Shown piece by piece: positions 51,881-61,153 of a stretch of 64,000 nt of DNA; the stretch's first letter is position 1; the number at the start of each line of letters is the position of its first letter. Source of the stretch: Arthrobacter sp. SDTb3-6 (GTDB taxonomy: Bacteria; Actinomycetota; Actinomycetes; Actinomycetales; Micrococcaceae); assembly GCF_013376095.1 (NCBI RefSeq), contig NZ_JAAMFN010000016.1, positions 1 to 64,000 of the forward strand, in the 5' to 3' direction. The notes under the pieces are model-generated. The model searched no databases and had not been told where the DNA came from. It worked only from the letters and a program-made list of their open reading frames with translations. Made by a program: the position numbers and the translations under genes.

Positions 51881-53515
51881 ATGAGCAACACTCTTGAGAA
51901 CATGCCGTTCGTGAAGGACTCGTCCCGCCGCAGTTTCATTAAGATGGCGGGAGCCATGGGCGCGGCTGCCGCGTTCACCGCATCCCTGGCTGCCTGCAGT
52001 GGACCGGCCTCCACGACCAGCCAAAAAACCGGAAGTGCCAATGGCGGCAAGATCGACAAGAACGCGACCATCCAGGCGGGCACGGCATTTGTCCTTTCCG
52101 GCGGTTTTGACCCCATGAACGCCAGCAGTGCCGTCGCCACCGCAGCGAACTACCACATCTTCGAAGGCCTCGTGGAGCTGGATCCGGTGGACCGGACCCC
52201 GTATCCCGCCCTGGCCAGCGAAGCGCCCAAGCAGGTCGACGACCTTACCTGGCGTGCCACCCTGCGCAAGGGCGCCACGTTCCACAACGGATCCAAGGTG
52301 ACCACGGACGACGTCGTCTACAGCTTCACCCGCGTGCTGGACCCGGCCAACACGGCCCTCCTGGCCCAGTTCATTCCGTTCATCGCCTCGGTCAAGGCCG
52401 TGGATGCCAGCACGGTGGAATTCAAGCTCAACAAGCCGTTCCCGCTGTTCGGCACCCGCATCTCCGTCGTCAAGGTGGTGCCCAAGGCCATCGCCTCGGC
52501 CGACCAGAAGGGCTTCGACGCCAAGCCGGTCGGCACCGGCCCGTACGCCTTTGTCTCGGTCACCCCGAACGACAACGTCGCGTTCAAGCGTTTCGACGCC
52601 TACAACGGCCCGCGCCCGGCACTGGCCGCGGCCATGACCTGGTACATGCTGGCGGACAACTCGGCCCGCACCACGGCCATCCAGTCCGGCCGCGTCCAGG
52701 CCGTCGAGGCCGTGCCGTACCTGGACATCGACGCGGTGAAGGCCAAGGCCGAAGTCAAGTCCGTGCCGTCCTTCAACTCCATGTTCCTGATGTTCAACTG
52801 CGCCAAGGCGCCGTTCAACGACGTCCGCGTGCGCCAGGCCCTGTTCTACGCGCTCGATGTTGAAAAGATCGTCAAGACCGCACTGCTGGGCAACGGCACC
52901 CCCGCCACCAACTACGTCCAGGACACCCACCCGGACTACAAGCGGGCCGGCACCGTCTACACCTACAACCCCGACAAGGCCAAGGCGCTGCTGAAGGAAG
53001 CCGGCCAGTCGAACCTGTCCGTGGAACTGCTGACCACCACCACCGCGTTCATCACGGACTCGGTCCCGCTGGTCAAGCAGTTCTGGGACGCAATCGGGGT
53101 GAAGACCACGCTGAACAGCCAGGCCTCGGCCAACGTCTACGGCAACAACTTCGTCGGCACCGGCAACTTCCAGGTCCTGGCAGCCTCCGGCGACCCGTCC
53201 ATCTACGGCAACGACATGGACCTGCTGCTGAGCTGGTTCTATGCCGGCACCACGTGGCCGAAGAACCGCTACCACTGGGACAACACCCCGGAATTCGCCC
53301 AGGTGACCAAGCTGCTGGCCCAGGCCGCCGCCGAGAAGGATGCGACCAAGCAGAAGGCTGCGTGGAACCAGGTCGTCGACATCGTCGCCGAGAACGTCCC
53401 GCTCTACCCGCTGTACCACGTCAGCCTGCCCACCGCGTGGAACAGCAGCCAGCTCTCAGGCTTCCGCGCCCTGCCCACCACCGGCCTTTCCTTCGAGAAC
53501 GTCGGGCGTGTCTGA
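51881..53515 (+). CDS. siaE: Sialic-acid ABC transporter substrate-binding lipoprotein
   Basis: The 544-residue SBP_bac_5 (oligopeptide-type) binding protein has a twin-arginine signal SSRRSFIKMAG followed by a hydrophobic stretch and lipobox LAAC near residue 44, so it is probably exported folded by Tat and lipid-anchored. GLVELDPVDRTPYPALASEA, FHNGSKVTTDDVVYSFTRVL and RVRQALFYALDVEKIVK are family segments. Gene order (binding protein, permease, permease-ATPase fusion, ATPase, beside nanA-nanK-nanE and a GntR regulator) matches the SiaEFGI sialic-acid importer described in Corynebacterium glutamicum. ATG 51881. Confidence 0.85.
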   Translation: MSNTLENMPFVKDSSRRSFIKMAGAMGAAAAFTASLAACSGPASTTSQKTGSANGGKIDKNATIQAGTAFVLSGGFDPMNASSAVATAANYHIFEGLVELDPVDRTPYPALASEAPKQVDDLTWRATLRKGATFHNGSKVTTDDVVYSFTRVLDPANTALLAQFIPFIASVKAVDASTVEFKLNKPFPLFGTRISVVKVVPKAIASADQKGFDAKPVGTGPYAFVSVTPNDNVAFKRFDAYNGPRPALAAAMTWYMLADNSARTTAIQSGRVQAVEAVPYLDIDAVKAKAEVKSVPSFNSMFLMFNCAKAPFNDVRVRQALFYALDVEKIVKTALLGNGTPATNYVQDTHPDYKRAGTVYTYNPDKAKALLKEAGQSNLSVELLTTTTAFITDSVPLVKQFWDAIGVKTTLNSQASANVYGNNFVGTGNFQVLAASGDPSIYGNDMDLLLSWFYAGTTWPKNRYHWDNTPEFAQVTKLLAQAAAEKDATKQKAAWNQVVDIVAENVPLYPLYHVSLPTAWNSSQLSGFRALPTTGLSFENVGRV

Positions 53516-53530
53516 CATTCCCTGCAGTAC

Positions 53531-53568
53531 CCGGCTGGCGGGGCCGCGACCCGGCACCCGCCAGCCGG
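53531..53568 (+). other. Intercistronic hairpin between siaE and siaF
   Basis: CCGGCTGGCGGG (53531-53542) and CCCGCCAGCCGG (53557-53568) form a perfect 12-bp stem in the only sizeable gap between the four transporter genes. Without a T-tract it is more likely an mRNA-stabilising or attenuating element that raises binding-protein output over the permease. Confidence 0.6.
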
Positions 53569-53595
53569 CTTCCCATACGCAATGGAGATAGAACC

Positions 53596-54549
53596 TTGAG
53601 CGCATTCCTGCGACTGCTGGGACGGCGAATAATCGTCCTCCCGTTCATGCTGCTGGGCGTCACCTTGCTGGTGTTCGTCGTCATGCAGTTCCTTCCCACC
53701 GACCCCGCAATCGTCGCCCTCGGCGAAGGCGCCAGCCCGCAGGCAATCGCGGCGTACCGGGCTGCCAACGGCCTGAACGACCCGTTGTTCGTCCAGTACA
53801 TCCACTTCCTGGGAAACCTGGTCACGGGAAACCTGGGCAACACGGCACCGCCGGCCCAACCCGTGTCCAGCCTGATCGCCACGGCCTTCCCCCTCACCCT
53901 CCAACTGACCTTCCTGGGCGTCATCATGGCGGTGGTGCTCGCGCTGGTGCTCGGCGTCACCGCAGCGCTGTACCGCGACAAGTGGCCCGACCAGCTCATC
54001 CGCATCGTCTCCGTTGCCGGCATCGCCACGCCGTCGTTTTGGATCGGCATCCTGCTGATCCAGCAGTTCGCCCTGAACTGGCCCCTGTTCCCCACCGGCG
54101 GCTACGTCAACCCCACCGATTCGTTCCCCGGCTGGCTGCAGTCCCTGTTCCTCCCCGCCATCGCACTGGCCATCCCCGTGGCCGCATCGCTGATCCGCGT
54201 GGTCCGCACCTCCATGGTCGAGGAGCTGGACAAGGATTATGTGCGCACCGCCATCGGCAACGGCGTCCCCCGCGGCGAGGTGGTCCGCCGCAACGTGCTG
54301 CGCAACGCCATGGTGACCCCGGTGACCGTCCTGGGCCTTCGCATCGGCTACATGCTCGGCGGCGCAATCGTCATCGAGACCATCTTCTCGCTGCCCGGCA
54401 TGGGCCAGTTGATTGTCAACGGCATCACCGCCGGCGACACCAACATCGTCCAGGGCGTGGTGATCATCATCGCCGTCACCTTTGTGCTCGTCAACCTGGT
54501 CGTTGACCTGCTCTACCTGATCCTCAACCCCAGAATTCGGACGGTGTAA
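53596..54549 (+). CDS. siaF: Sialic-acid ABC transporter permease
   Basis: The 317-residue DppB-type inner-membrane permease has six helices. The first is LPFMLLGVTLLVFVVMQFLP; TAFPLTLQLTFLGVIMAVVL and GIATPSFWIGILLIQQF follow. The cytoplasmic EAA loop is DYVRTAIGNGVPRGEVVRRN. The start is TTG 53596 with GGAG 9 nt upstream; the longer open frame overlaps siaE. It forms the channel with the membrane half of SiaG. Confidence 0.88.
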   Translation: MSAFLRLLGRRIIVLPFMLLGVTLLVFVVMQFLPTDPAIVALGEGASPQAIAAYRAANGLNDPLFVQYIHFLGNLVTGNLGNTAPPAQPVSSLIATAFPLTLQLTFLGVIMAVVLALVLGVTAALYRDKWPDQLIRIVSVAGIATPSFWIGILLIQQFALNWPLFPTGGYVNPTDSFPGWLQSLFLPAIALAIPVAASLIRVVRTSMVEELDKDYVRTAIGNGVPRGEVVRRNVLRNAMVTPVTVLGLRIGYMLGGAIVIETIFSLPGMGQLIVNGITAGDTNIVQGVVIIIAVTFVLVNLVVDLLYLILNPRIRTV

Positions 54550-54552
54550 CCC

Positions 54553-56583
54553 ATGCGTACTGGACTCGCAGAGCGCCTGAGTGCTCCCGGGCTGCGTATC
54601 AAGGCCCTGCCGCTAGGCTCCAAGTTTGCCCTGGCCTTCCTGGTCTTGATTGCGCTGGCGGCCATCTTCGCCCCGCTCATCACCATCCACAACCCGCTCA
54701 CCGGCGACATCCCGGCCCAGGCGCCCAGCCTGGACCACTGGTTCGGCACCGACCGCGTAGGCAGGGACATCTTCTCCCGCATCATGTACGGTGCCCGCTA
54801 CTCCCTGGTGATCGGCATCGGCGCCACCATCCTGGCCGTGTTGCTCGGCGCGCTCTTCGGCTCGCTGGCGGCCACCACCCGCAAGGTGTTTGACGAAACC
54901 ATCATGCGCGTGCTGGACGTGTTCATGGCGTTCCCGGCCATCGCCCTGGCCGCCGTGTTCCTGGCCGTGTTTGGCCGTTCCGTCCCGGTCATCATGGTCA
55001 CCATCGCCATCCTGTACACCCCGCAGCTGGCCCGCGTGATCCGCGCCAACGTCCTCTCCGCCTACGGCGAGGACTACGTGCGCGCCGAGAAGGTCATGGG
55101 CGCCGCACGCTCCTACATCCTCGTCAAGCACGTGGTCCGCAACACCGCGGCCCCCGTGCTGGTCTTCGCCACGGTCCTGGTGGCCGATGCCATCGTCTTC
55201 GAGGCCAGCCTGTCCTTCCTCGGCGCCGGTGTGCAGGATCCCGCACCATCCTGGGGCAATGTGATCTCCTACGGCCGCACGCTGCTTCTCAACGGCGGCT
55301 GGTGGGGCACCACCTTCCCAGGCCTCGCCATCCTGCTGACCGTGCTGAGCCTGAACATCCTGGCCGAGGGCCTCACCGATGCCATGGTGAACCCGCGCCT
55401 GCGCAAGGCCGCGCCGGTGAAGGACGACGACGGTTCGGCCGCGGCCGCCGTCGAGCTCGCCAAGGCCGACGCCGCCGCACGTGCCGCCATCGAGGACCCC
55501 TTCGCGGCCCTGGACAAGGAACTCCTGCTCCTGCGGGCCGTCGAGCAGCAGCGCACCGACCGCCTCCCGCAGGTGGCCGCCGACGCCCGTGTGGTCCTGG
55601 AAGTGAAGGACCTCTCCATCCGCTTCCCGGGCCGTTACGGCGACACCGCCATCGTGGACAGGGTCTCCTTCACCGTCCGCGAGGGCGAGACCATGGGCCT
55701 GGTGGGCGAATCGGGCTGCGGCAAGTCCATCACCTCCCTGGCCGTCATGGGCCTGCTGCCGCCGACGGCGGAGGTCACCGGCTCCATCAGGTTCAATGGC
55801 CGGGAACTGCTGGATCCGGCCACGAAGCAGAGCTCGGCCAAGGCCTACGAAGGCGTCCGCGGCGAGCAGATCTCCATGGTGTACCAGGACGCGCTCAGCT
55901 CCCTGAACCCGTCCATGCTGGTCAAGGACCAGATGCACCAGCTGACCCGCCGCAACGGCCGCAAGACGCCGGCCGAGCTGCTGGAACTGGTGGGCCTGGA
56001 CGCGCAGCGCACGCTGCGCAGCTACCCGCACGAGCTGTCCGGCGGACAGCGCCAGCGCGTGCTGATCGCCATGGCGCTGTCGCGCTCGCCCCAGATCGTG
56101 GTGGCGGACGAGCCGACCACGGCACTGGACGTCACGGTGCAAAAGCAGGTCGTGGACCTGCTGAATGAACTGCGCGAGCAGCTCGGCTTCGCCATGATCT
56201 TTGTCAGCCACGACCTGGCCCTGGTCGCTTCGCTGGCGCACAAGATCACCGTGATGTACGCCGGCCAGGTGGTTGAATCCGCCCAGGCCTCGGAGCTGCT
56301 GGCCCACCCCACCCACGAGTACACGCGCGGGCTGCTCGGGGCCGTCCTTTCCATCGAGTCCGACGCCGTCCGGCTCCACCAGATCCCCGGAACCGTGCCG
56401 TCACCGCGCGAATTTGCCCCCGGCGACAGGTTCGCGGGCCGCTCGCAGCGTCCCGACGCCGACCCGGAGCAGAAGCTGGCGTTCGTCCCGGTGGTCCGCG
56501 ACGGTGTCGCAACGGACCACTACTGGGCCAGCCACGAACGCCAGCCGGAACTGAGCGGAAAAGAAAAGGAAGGTGCACGATGA
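54553..56583 (+). CDS. siaG: Sialic-acid ABC transporter permease-ATPase fusion
   Basis: This is a 676-residue fusion. Residues 1-290 are a DppC-type permease ([22 protein letters not shown]-like [37 protein letters not shown]). A charged Ala-rich linker (about 290-345) joins it to a DppD-type ATPase with Walker [17 protein letters not shown], signature [19 protein letters not shown], Walker [13 protein letters not shown] and H-loop SHDLALV. The same fusion is known for SiaG of C. glutamicum, which supports the substrate call. Three bases separate it from siaF, and its stop overlaps siaI. Confidence 0.9.
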   Translation: MRTGLAERLSAPGLRIKALPLGSKFALAFLVLIALAAIFAPLITIHNPLTGDIPAQAPSLDHWFGTDRVGRDIFSRIMYGARYSLVIGIGATILAVLLGALFGSLAATTRKVFDETIMRVLDVFMAFPAIALAAVFLAVFGRSVPVIMVTIAILYTPQLARVIRANVLSAYGEDYVRAEKVMGAARSYILVKHVVRNTAAPVLVFATVLVADAIVFEASLSFLGAGVQDPAPSWGNVISYGRTLLLNGGWWGTTFPGLAILLTVLSLNILAEGLTDAMVNPRLRKAAPVKDDDGSAAAAVELAKADAAARAAIEDPFAALDKELLLLRAVEQQRTDRLPQVAADARVVLEVKDLSIRFPGRYGDTAIVDRVSFTVREGETMGLVGESGCGKSITSLAVMGLLPPTAEVTGSIRFNGRELLDPATKQSSAKAYEGVRGEQISMVYQDALSSLNPSMLVKDQMHQLTRRNGRKTPAELLELVGLDAQRTLRSYPHELSGGQRQRVLIAMALSRSPQIVVADEPTTALDVTVQKQVVDLLNELREQLGFAMIFVSHDLALVASLAHKITVMYAGQVVESAQASELLAHPTHEYTRGLLGAVLSIESDAVRLHQIPGTVPSPREFAPGDRFAGRSQRPDADPEQKLAFVPVVRDGVATDHYWASHERQPELSGKEKEGAR

Positions 56584-57392
56584 GCACGCACAGCACGGCC
56601 ACCACCCCTGTCATCGAGCTCAAGGACCTGCACGTCCACCACCGGACCCGCTCGGGCGGGCTGTTCAAGCCGAGCTACGTCAAGGCCGTCAACGGTGTGG
56701 ACTTCAGCATCCGCCGCGGCGAAACCGTGGGCATCGTGGGCGAGTCCGGCTGCGGGAAGTCCACGCTGGCCTCCGTCCTGGTGGGCCTGCAGGCCCCCAC
56801 CTCGGGCCAGGTGCTCTTCCACGGCAAGCCGGCCATCAAGCGCAGCGCAGCGATGCGCAAGGAATTCGGCCGCTCCGTATCCGTGGTGTTCCAGGACCCG
56901 TCGACGGCGCTGAACCCGCGCATGACCATCCAGGACATCCTGGTGGACCCGCTCGCCGTCCACGGCATTGGCACGGCGGCCTCCCGCCTGGCCAAGGTCC
57001 GCGAACTGCTGGCGCTGGTGGGCCTGCCGCAGTCCGCAGCCGAGGTCACGCCGTCGAACGTTTCCGGCGGCCAGCGCCAGCGCGTGGCCATTGCCCGGGC
57101 CCTGGCCCTGGACCCCGACATCGTCGTGGCGGACGAGCCCACCTCCGCACTGGACGTCTCCGTCCGCGCCCAGGTGCTCAACCTGCTCTCGGACCTGAAG
57201 AAGGAACTGAACCTGGGCATGGTTTTCATCAGCCATGACATCCAGACCGTCCGCTACGTCTCCGACCGGATCTGCGTCATGTACTACGGCCAGATCGTGG
57301 AGGAAGGCAACGCCGAGCAGGTCTTCGACAACCCGTCCAACGACTACACCAAGAAGCTGCTGGGCGCGGCGCCGTCGCTGCTGCACCTCTGA
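56580..57392 (+). CDS. siaI: Sialic-acid ABC transporter ATPase
   Basis: The 270-residue DppF-type ATPase has Walker [18 protein letters not shown]-loop VVFQDPSTALNPRM, signature [19 protein letters not shown], Walker [13 protein letters not shown] and H-loop SHDIQTVRY. It lacks the long C-terminal extension often seen in oligopeptide ATPases. The ATG start overlaps the siaG stop by four bases. It pairs with the ATPase half of SiaG. Confidence 0.9.
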   Translation: MSTHSTATTPVIELKDLHVHHRTRSGGLFKPSYVKAVNGVDFSIRRGETVGIVGESGCGKSTLASVLVGLQAPTSGQVLFHGKPAIKRSAAMRKEFGRSVSVVFQDPSTALNPRMTIQDILVDPLAVHGIGTAASRLAKVRELLALVGLPQSAAEVTPSNVSGGQRQRVAIARALALDPDIVVADEPTSALDVSVRAQVLNLLSDLKKELNLGMVFISHDIQTVRYVSDRICVMYYGQIVEEGNAEQVFDNPSNDYTKKLLGAAPSLLHL

Positions 57393-57450
57393 GCCCCACG
57401 CACTCCCCCGATTTTCCCCATCAATCAACCGCAATTTTGGAGTTATTACC

Positions 57451-58380
57451 GTGACAACCGTCGCTTCCCGTTTTCAGGGCGTCATCCCGCCCGTCGTCAC
57501 CCCCCGCACCGCCGACGGCGCCATTGACGTCCCCTCCCTGGAAAATGTCACCCGCCACCTGCTCGACGGCGGTGTCACCGGCCTGTTCGTCAACGGCTCC
57601 TCCGGCGAGGTCACCCACCTGACCAACGACGAGCGCGACACCGTGCTGCGCACCATTGTGGGCGTCAACGCCGGCCAGGTGCCCGTGCTGGCCGGCGCCG
57701 TGGAGCAGACCACCAACCGCGTCATCGAGGAGGCCGCCCGTGCGGTGTCCCTCGGCGCCGACGGCATCGTGGCCACGAGCCAGTACTACGCCATCAGCAA
57801 CGCCGAGGAGAACGGCCGCCACTTCCGCGCCGTCGCCGCCTCCGTGGACGTCCCGGTGTTCGCCTACGACGTCCCCGTCCGCACCCACTTCAAGCTGCCC
57901 ACCGACCTGCTCGTCGAGCTGGGCCGCGAGGGCGTCATCGCCGGCGTCAAGGACTCCTCGGGCGACGACGTCTCCTTCCGCCAGCTGGTCATTGCGGCCA
58001 GGGACATCCCGAACTTTGACATTTTCACCGGCCACGAGGTCGTGGTGGACGGCGCCCTCCTGGGCGGCGCACAGGGCGTGGTCCCGGGCCTGGGCAACGT
58101 GGACCCGGCCGGCTACCGCCGCCTGTACGACGCGGCCGTGGCCGGCGACTGGGCCAAGGCTGCCGCCGAGCAAGACCGCCTCGCCGACGTCTTCAACATC
58201 GTCTACACGCCCAAGGCGGGCCGCGTGTCCGGCAACGCCGCCGGCCTGGGCGCGTTCAAGACGGCCATGATGCTCATGGGCATCATCAAGACCAATGTCA
58301 TGAGCACCCCCATGCTCGCCCTGGACGAGGACGAGACCGCGGCCGTCAAGGCGATCCTGGTGCGTACCGGCCTGATCTGA
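57451..58380 (+). CDS. nanA: N-acetylneuraminate lyase (DapA/NanA family)
   Basis: The 309-residue (beta/alpha)8 class I aldolase has the GSSGE carboxylate-binding motif (FVNGSSGEVTHL), a catalytic Tyr region SQYYA-PVFAYDVPVRTHFK, and the Schiff-base Lys in GVIAGVKDSSGDDVSF. It would cleave N-acetylneuraminate into N-acetylmannosamine and pyruvate. The family also makes dihydrodipicolinate, but the context (sialic importer, nanK, nanE) fixes the role. The GTG start at 57451 has GGAG about 10 nt upstream. It lies 58 bp after siaI. Confidence 0.85.
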   Translation: MTTVASRFQGVIPPVVTPRTADGAIDVPSLENVTRHLLDGGVTGLFVNGSSGEVTHLTNDERDTVLRTIVGVNAGQVPVLAGAVEQTTNRVIEEAARAVSLGADGIVATSQYYAISNAEENGRHFRAVAASVDVPVFAYDVPVRTHFKLPTDLLVELGREGVIAGVKDSSGDDVSFRQLVIAARDIPNFDIFTGHEVVVDGALLGGAQGVVPGLGNVDPAGYRRLYDAAVAGDWAKAAAEQDRLADVFNIVYTPKAGRVSGNAAGLGAFKTAMMLMGIIKTNVMSTPMLALDEDETAAVKAILVRTGLI

Positions 58381-58405
58381 TCGCAGTCCCCCCGGGTTCT
58401 CGACA

Positions 58406-58450
58406 GTCGGCGTCTCGAGAGTCGGGGTCTCGAGAGTCGGGGTCTCGACA
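58406..58450. repeat. Three tandem 15-bp repeats between nanA and nanK
   Basis: GTCGGCGTCTCGAGA (58406-58420), GTCGGGGTCTCGAGA (58421-58435), GTCGGGGTCTCGACA (58436-58450), followed by GGCCCGGCC. The period and the GGGGTC(C/T)CGA core match the array at 8776-8820. It sits within the nan operon. Confidence 0.85.
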
Positions 58451-58506
58451 GGCCCGGCCGGCGGCAGGAGTGCGGGTCCAGACGTTTTTACTGTGAAGGA
58501 ATTGAC

Positions 58507-59436
58507 ATGCGGTACGTAGTGGGCGTTGACCTGGGCGGGACCAAGACGGCGGCCGGCGTGGTGGCGGCGGACGGTTCCGTGCTGGTCCAGGGGCAGGTCG
58601 CCACGAAGAACCGCGACGGCGGGGCCGCCATCCTGGACGCCACCGCGGAACTGGTGCGCTCCCTCGTGAAGGACGCGGCCGGCGCCGGCGCCACGGTGGA
58701 CGCCGTGGGCGTGGGCTCCGCCGGGGTCATCGACGCCGCGGAGGGCACCGTCATTTCGGCGACCGACGCGATCCTCGGCTGGACCGGTACACACATCATC
58801 GCGGGCCTCCAGGAGCGGTTGGGACTGCCGGCCGCCGTCATCAATGACGTGCACGCCCACGCCCTGGGCGAGGCCTGGCTTGGCGCGGCCGCCGGCACGT
58901 CAACCTCGCTCATGATGGCGTTTGGCACCGGCGTGGGAGGCAGCTTCGTGGTCAACGGCCGTCCCCTGCTGGGCCACCACTTTGTGGGCGGGCACGTGGG
59001 GCACTTCGCCTCGCCGCTCGCCGTCCACCGCGGCACTCCCCTGCCCTGTTCCTGCGGCCATGCAGGCCATGTGGAGGCCGTCGCCTCCGGGCCCGCCATC
59101 CGCGCAGCCTACGTGCGCGACGGCGGCAGTGCGGCGCTGGAGGACACCCGGGCCGTCTTTGCTGCGGCCGGCCTCGGCGACGAACTGGCCGCGTCGGTCA
59201 TTGCCACGGCCGCGCGGGCCGCCGGCCAGGCCGTGGGCGGGCTGGCCAACATCCTCGACCCGCAGGTGGTGGTCATTTCCGGCGGCCTGGCCGACGCCGG
59301 CGGGCCCTGGTGGCACCCCATGGAGCGTGCGCTGCGCGCCGAACTGCTCGCTCCGCTGGCGGACGTGCCCGTGGTCCGGGCCGCGCTGGGCAACACGGCC
59401 GCCGTCGTGGGCGCAGCCTCACTGGTCCTTTCCTAA
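58507..59436 (+). CDS. nanK: N-acetylmannosamine kinase (ROK family)
   Basis: The 309-residue ROK sugar kinase phosphorylates N-acetylmannosamine at O6 with ATP. ATP-binding GVDLGGTKTAAG is at residues 6-17, the catalytic Asp114 in VINDVHAHALGE, and AFGTGVGGSFVVNG follows. The zinc motif reads CSCGHAGHVEAVASG (from residue 181): the third Cys of the usual CxCGxxGC is His188, with His163 upstream in GGHVGH. Coordination by two His and two Cys remains possible. ATG 58507 with GAAGGA upstream. Confidence 0.85.
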   Translation: MRYVVGVDLGGTKTAAGVVAADGSVLVQGQVATKNRDGGAAILDATAELVRSLVKDAAGAGATVDAVGVGSAGVIDAAEGTVISATDAILGWTGTHIIAGLQERLGLPAAVINDVHAHALGEAWLGAAAGTSTSLMMAFGTGVGGSFVVNGRPLLGHHFVGGHVGHFASPLAVHRGTPLPCSCGHAGHVEAVASGPAIRAAYVRDGGSAALEDTRAVFAAAGLGDELAASVIATAARAAGQAVGGLANILDPQVVVISGGLADAGGPWWHPMERALRAELLAPLADVPVVRAALGNTAAVVGAASLVLS

Positions 59437-59440
59437 TCCG

Positions 59441-59470
59441 TTCCCATTCCCATTCCCATTCCCATTCCCA
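59441..59470 (+). repeat. Hexanucleotide repeat (TTCCCA)5 before nanE
   Basis: Five perfect TTCCCA copies start 4 bp after the nanK stop and end directly against the nanE ribosome binding site GGAG. Copy-number slippage would change nanK-nanE spacing in steps of six without touching a reading frame. Confidence 0.9.
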
Positions 59471-59479
59471 GGAGTCACC

Positions 59480-60166
59480 ATGACCTTAAAACTGACCAAC
59501 CTCGACGCCCTGGCCGGCCAGCTGGTTGTTTCCGCCCAGGCCTACCCCGGCGAGCCCATGCGCGATCCCCGCACCACGGCGCAGGTGGCGGCGTCGGCCG
59601 TCATCGGCGGTGCCGCGGCCATCCGGGTCCAGGGCCTTGCGGACATCCAGTTCACCCGTGCCGCCGTGGAGGTGCCGGTGATCGGGCTGTGGAAGGACGG
59701 CCACGACGGCGTCTTCATCACCCCCACCCTGCAGCACGCCCTCTCCTGTGCCGGCGCCGGCGCGCACATTGTGGCCATTGACGGCACCCGCCGCCCCCGC
59801 CCGGACGGGCTGACCCTGGCCGAAACGGTTGCGGGCATCCACGCCGGCTCCAACGCCCTCGTGATGGCGGACTGCGGCTCCCTGGGCGACGCCGTTGCCG
59901 CCGCCGCTGCCGGCGCCGACCTCATCGGCACCACGCTGGCCGGATACTCGGGCGAGCGGCCGAAGACGGACGGGCCGGACCTGGACCTCATTGCCGCCAT
60001 TGCCGCCGCCGGGCTGGGGAAGCCGCTCATTGCCGAGGGCCGCATCCACTCCCCCGCCCAGGCACGCCAGGCGCTGGACGCCGGAGCCTTCGCCGTGGTG
60101 GTCGGCACCGCCATCACCCACCCGGCCTCCATCACCGGCTGGTTCAGGGACGCCCTCACCGCCTGA
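59480..60166 (+). CDS. nanE: N-acetylmannosamine-6-phosphate 2-epimerase
   Basis: The 228-residue TIM-barrel NanE-family protein epimerises ManNAc-6-P to GlcNAc-6-P. IGLWKDGHDGVFITP carries the conserved lysine, and IVAIDGTRRPRPDG, LVMADCGSLGDAVAAAAAGA, GTTLAGYS and LIAEGRIHSPAQARQALDAG are diagnostic. ATG 59480 with GGAG 9 nt upstream; the longer open frame is antisense to nothing conserved. This is the last step before nagA/nagB, which are not in the window. Confidence 0.92.
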   Translation: MTLKLTNLDALAGQLVVSAQAYPGEPMRDPRTTAQVAASAVIGGAAAIRVQGLADIQFTRAAVEVPVIGLWKDGHDGVFITPTLQHALSCAGAGAHIVAIDGTRRPRPDGLTLAETVAGIHAGSNALVMADCGSLGDAVAAAAAGADLIGTTLAGYSGERPKTDGPDLDLIAAIAAAGLGKPLIAEGRIHSPAQARQALDAGAFAVVVGTAITHPASITGWFRDALTA

Positions 60167-60193
60167 GCCGCGTCCATCCCGAAAGGACCAGCC

Positions 60194-61150
60194 GTGAACT
60201 TTTTTGACCGCACCGATCCCCAGCTCCACCCCGGCCTGGACTTCCTGACGGGCCGGACCCCGCCCACGACCCTTGCCGAACTGGTGGCCATGCGCCGCGC
60301 CGATGCGGCCCGGCGCCCCGCCTTGCCGGCCGGCCTGGCGGACCAGGCCACCATGGCCGACCACGTGGCCCCAGGCGGCGGCCAGGGGGTGGATGTGGCC
60401 CTGCGCAGCTACCGGCCCGCGCATGCCACCGGGACGCTGCCGTGCCTGTACTGGATCCACGGCGGCGGCATGGTGGCCGGCACCATGGCCGGGGACGACC
60501 TGCATTGTCTACAGCTCGCGCTGTCGACCGGCTTGGCGGTCGTGTCCGTGGAGTACCGCCTGGCCCCCGAGCACCCCTTCCCGGCAGCCGTTGACGACGC
60601 CTACCAGGGACTGCTGTGGACCGTGGACAATGCCGGGCTGCTCGGCGTCGACCCCGCCCGGCTGGCCATTGGGGGCGCCAGTGCCGGCGGCGGGATCGCG
60701 GCGGGACTGGCCTTGCGCGCACGGGACCAGGACGGGCCGGCCTTGCGCTTCCAGTACCTGGCGTACCCGATGCTTGACGACCGGGACCAGACCCCGTCCA
60801 ACCGCGAGTTCCCGGCCATCCCCTCCTGGAACCGCAAACGCAACACGCAGGCCTGGTCCTGGCTGCTCGGCCCGGCGCACGGCACCGACCAGGTGAGCGA
60901 GTACGCGGCGCCGGCCCGGGCCGGGAACCTGTCCGGGCTGCCGCCCGCGCTCATCCAGGTGGGCGAGCTGGACCTGTTCCGGGATGAGGACATCGAGTAT
61001 GCGGCGCGCCTGCTGCAGGCCGGCGTGCCAACCGCGCTTCAGGTCTACCCGGGTTTCTACCACGGCGCCGATGCGCTGGTGCCGGAGGCGGACGTCTCCG
61101 TGCGCCTGCTCCGCGACCGGGACGAGGCGCTGGTCCGCGCCCTGGCGTAG
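60194..61150 (+). CDS. HSL-family alpha/beta hydrolase (esterase)
   Basis: The 318-residue cytoplasmic esterase of the hormone-sensitive-lipase family has the oxyanion motif YWIHGGGMVAGT, the nucleophile GGASAGGGIAAGLAL, the acidic residue in VGELDLFRDEDIEYA and the histidine in YPGFYHGADALV. VVSVEYRLAPEHPFPAAVDD is typical. The GTG start at 60194 has AAAGGA upstream, 27 bp after nanE. Its place at the end of the nan operon suggests removal of O-acetyl or similar ester groups from sialic acids or their breakdown products, which is inference. It converges on sixA with a 3-bp gap. Confidence 0.82.
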   Translation: MNFFDRTDPQLHPGLDFLTGRTPPTTLAELVAMRRADAARRPALPAGLADQATMADHVAPGGGQGVDVALRSYRPAHATGTLPCLYWIHGGGMVAGTMAGDDLHCLQLALSTGLAVVSVEYRLAPEHPFPAAVDDAYQGLLWTVDNAGLLGVDPARLAIGGASAGGGIAAGLALRARDQDGPALRFQYLAYPMLDDRDQTPSNREFPAIPSWNRKRNTQAWSWLLGPAHGTDQVSEYAAPARAGNLSGLPPALIQVGELDLFRDEDIEYAARLLQAGVPTALQVYPGFYHGADALVPEADVSVRLLRDRDEALVRALA

Positions 61151-61153
61151 GCG

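Noticed and set aside
54613-56379. 588-codon minus-strand frame inside siaG
   Set aside because: Antisense to a complete permease-ATPase with all Walker motifs.
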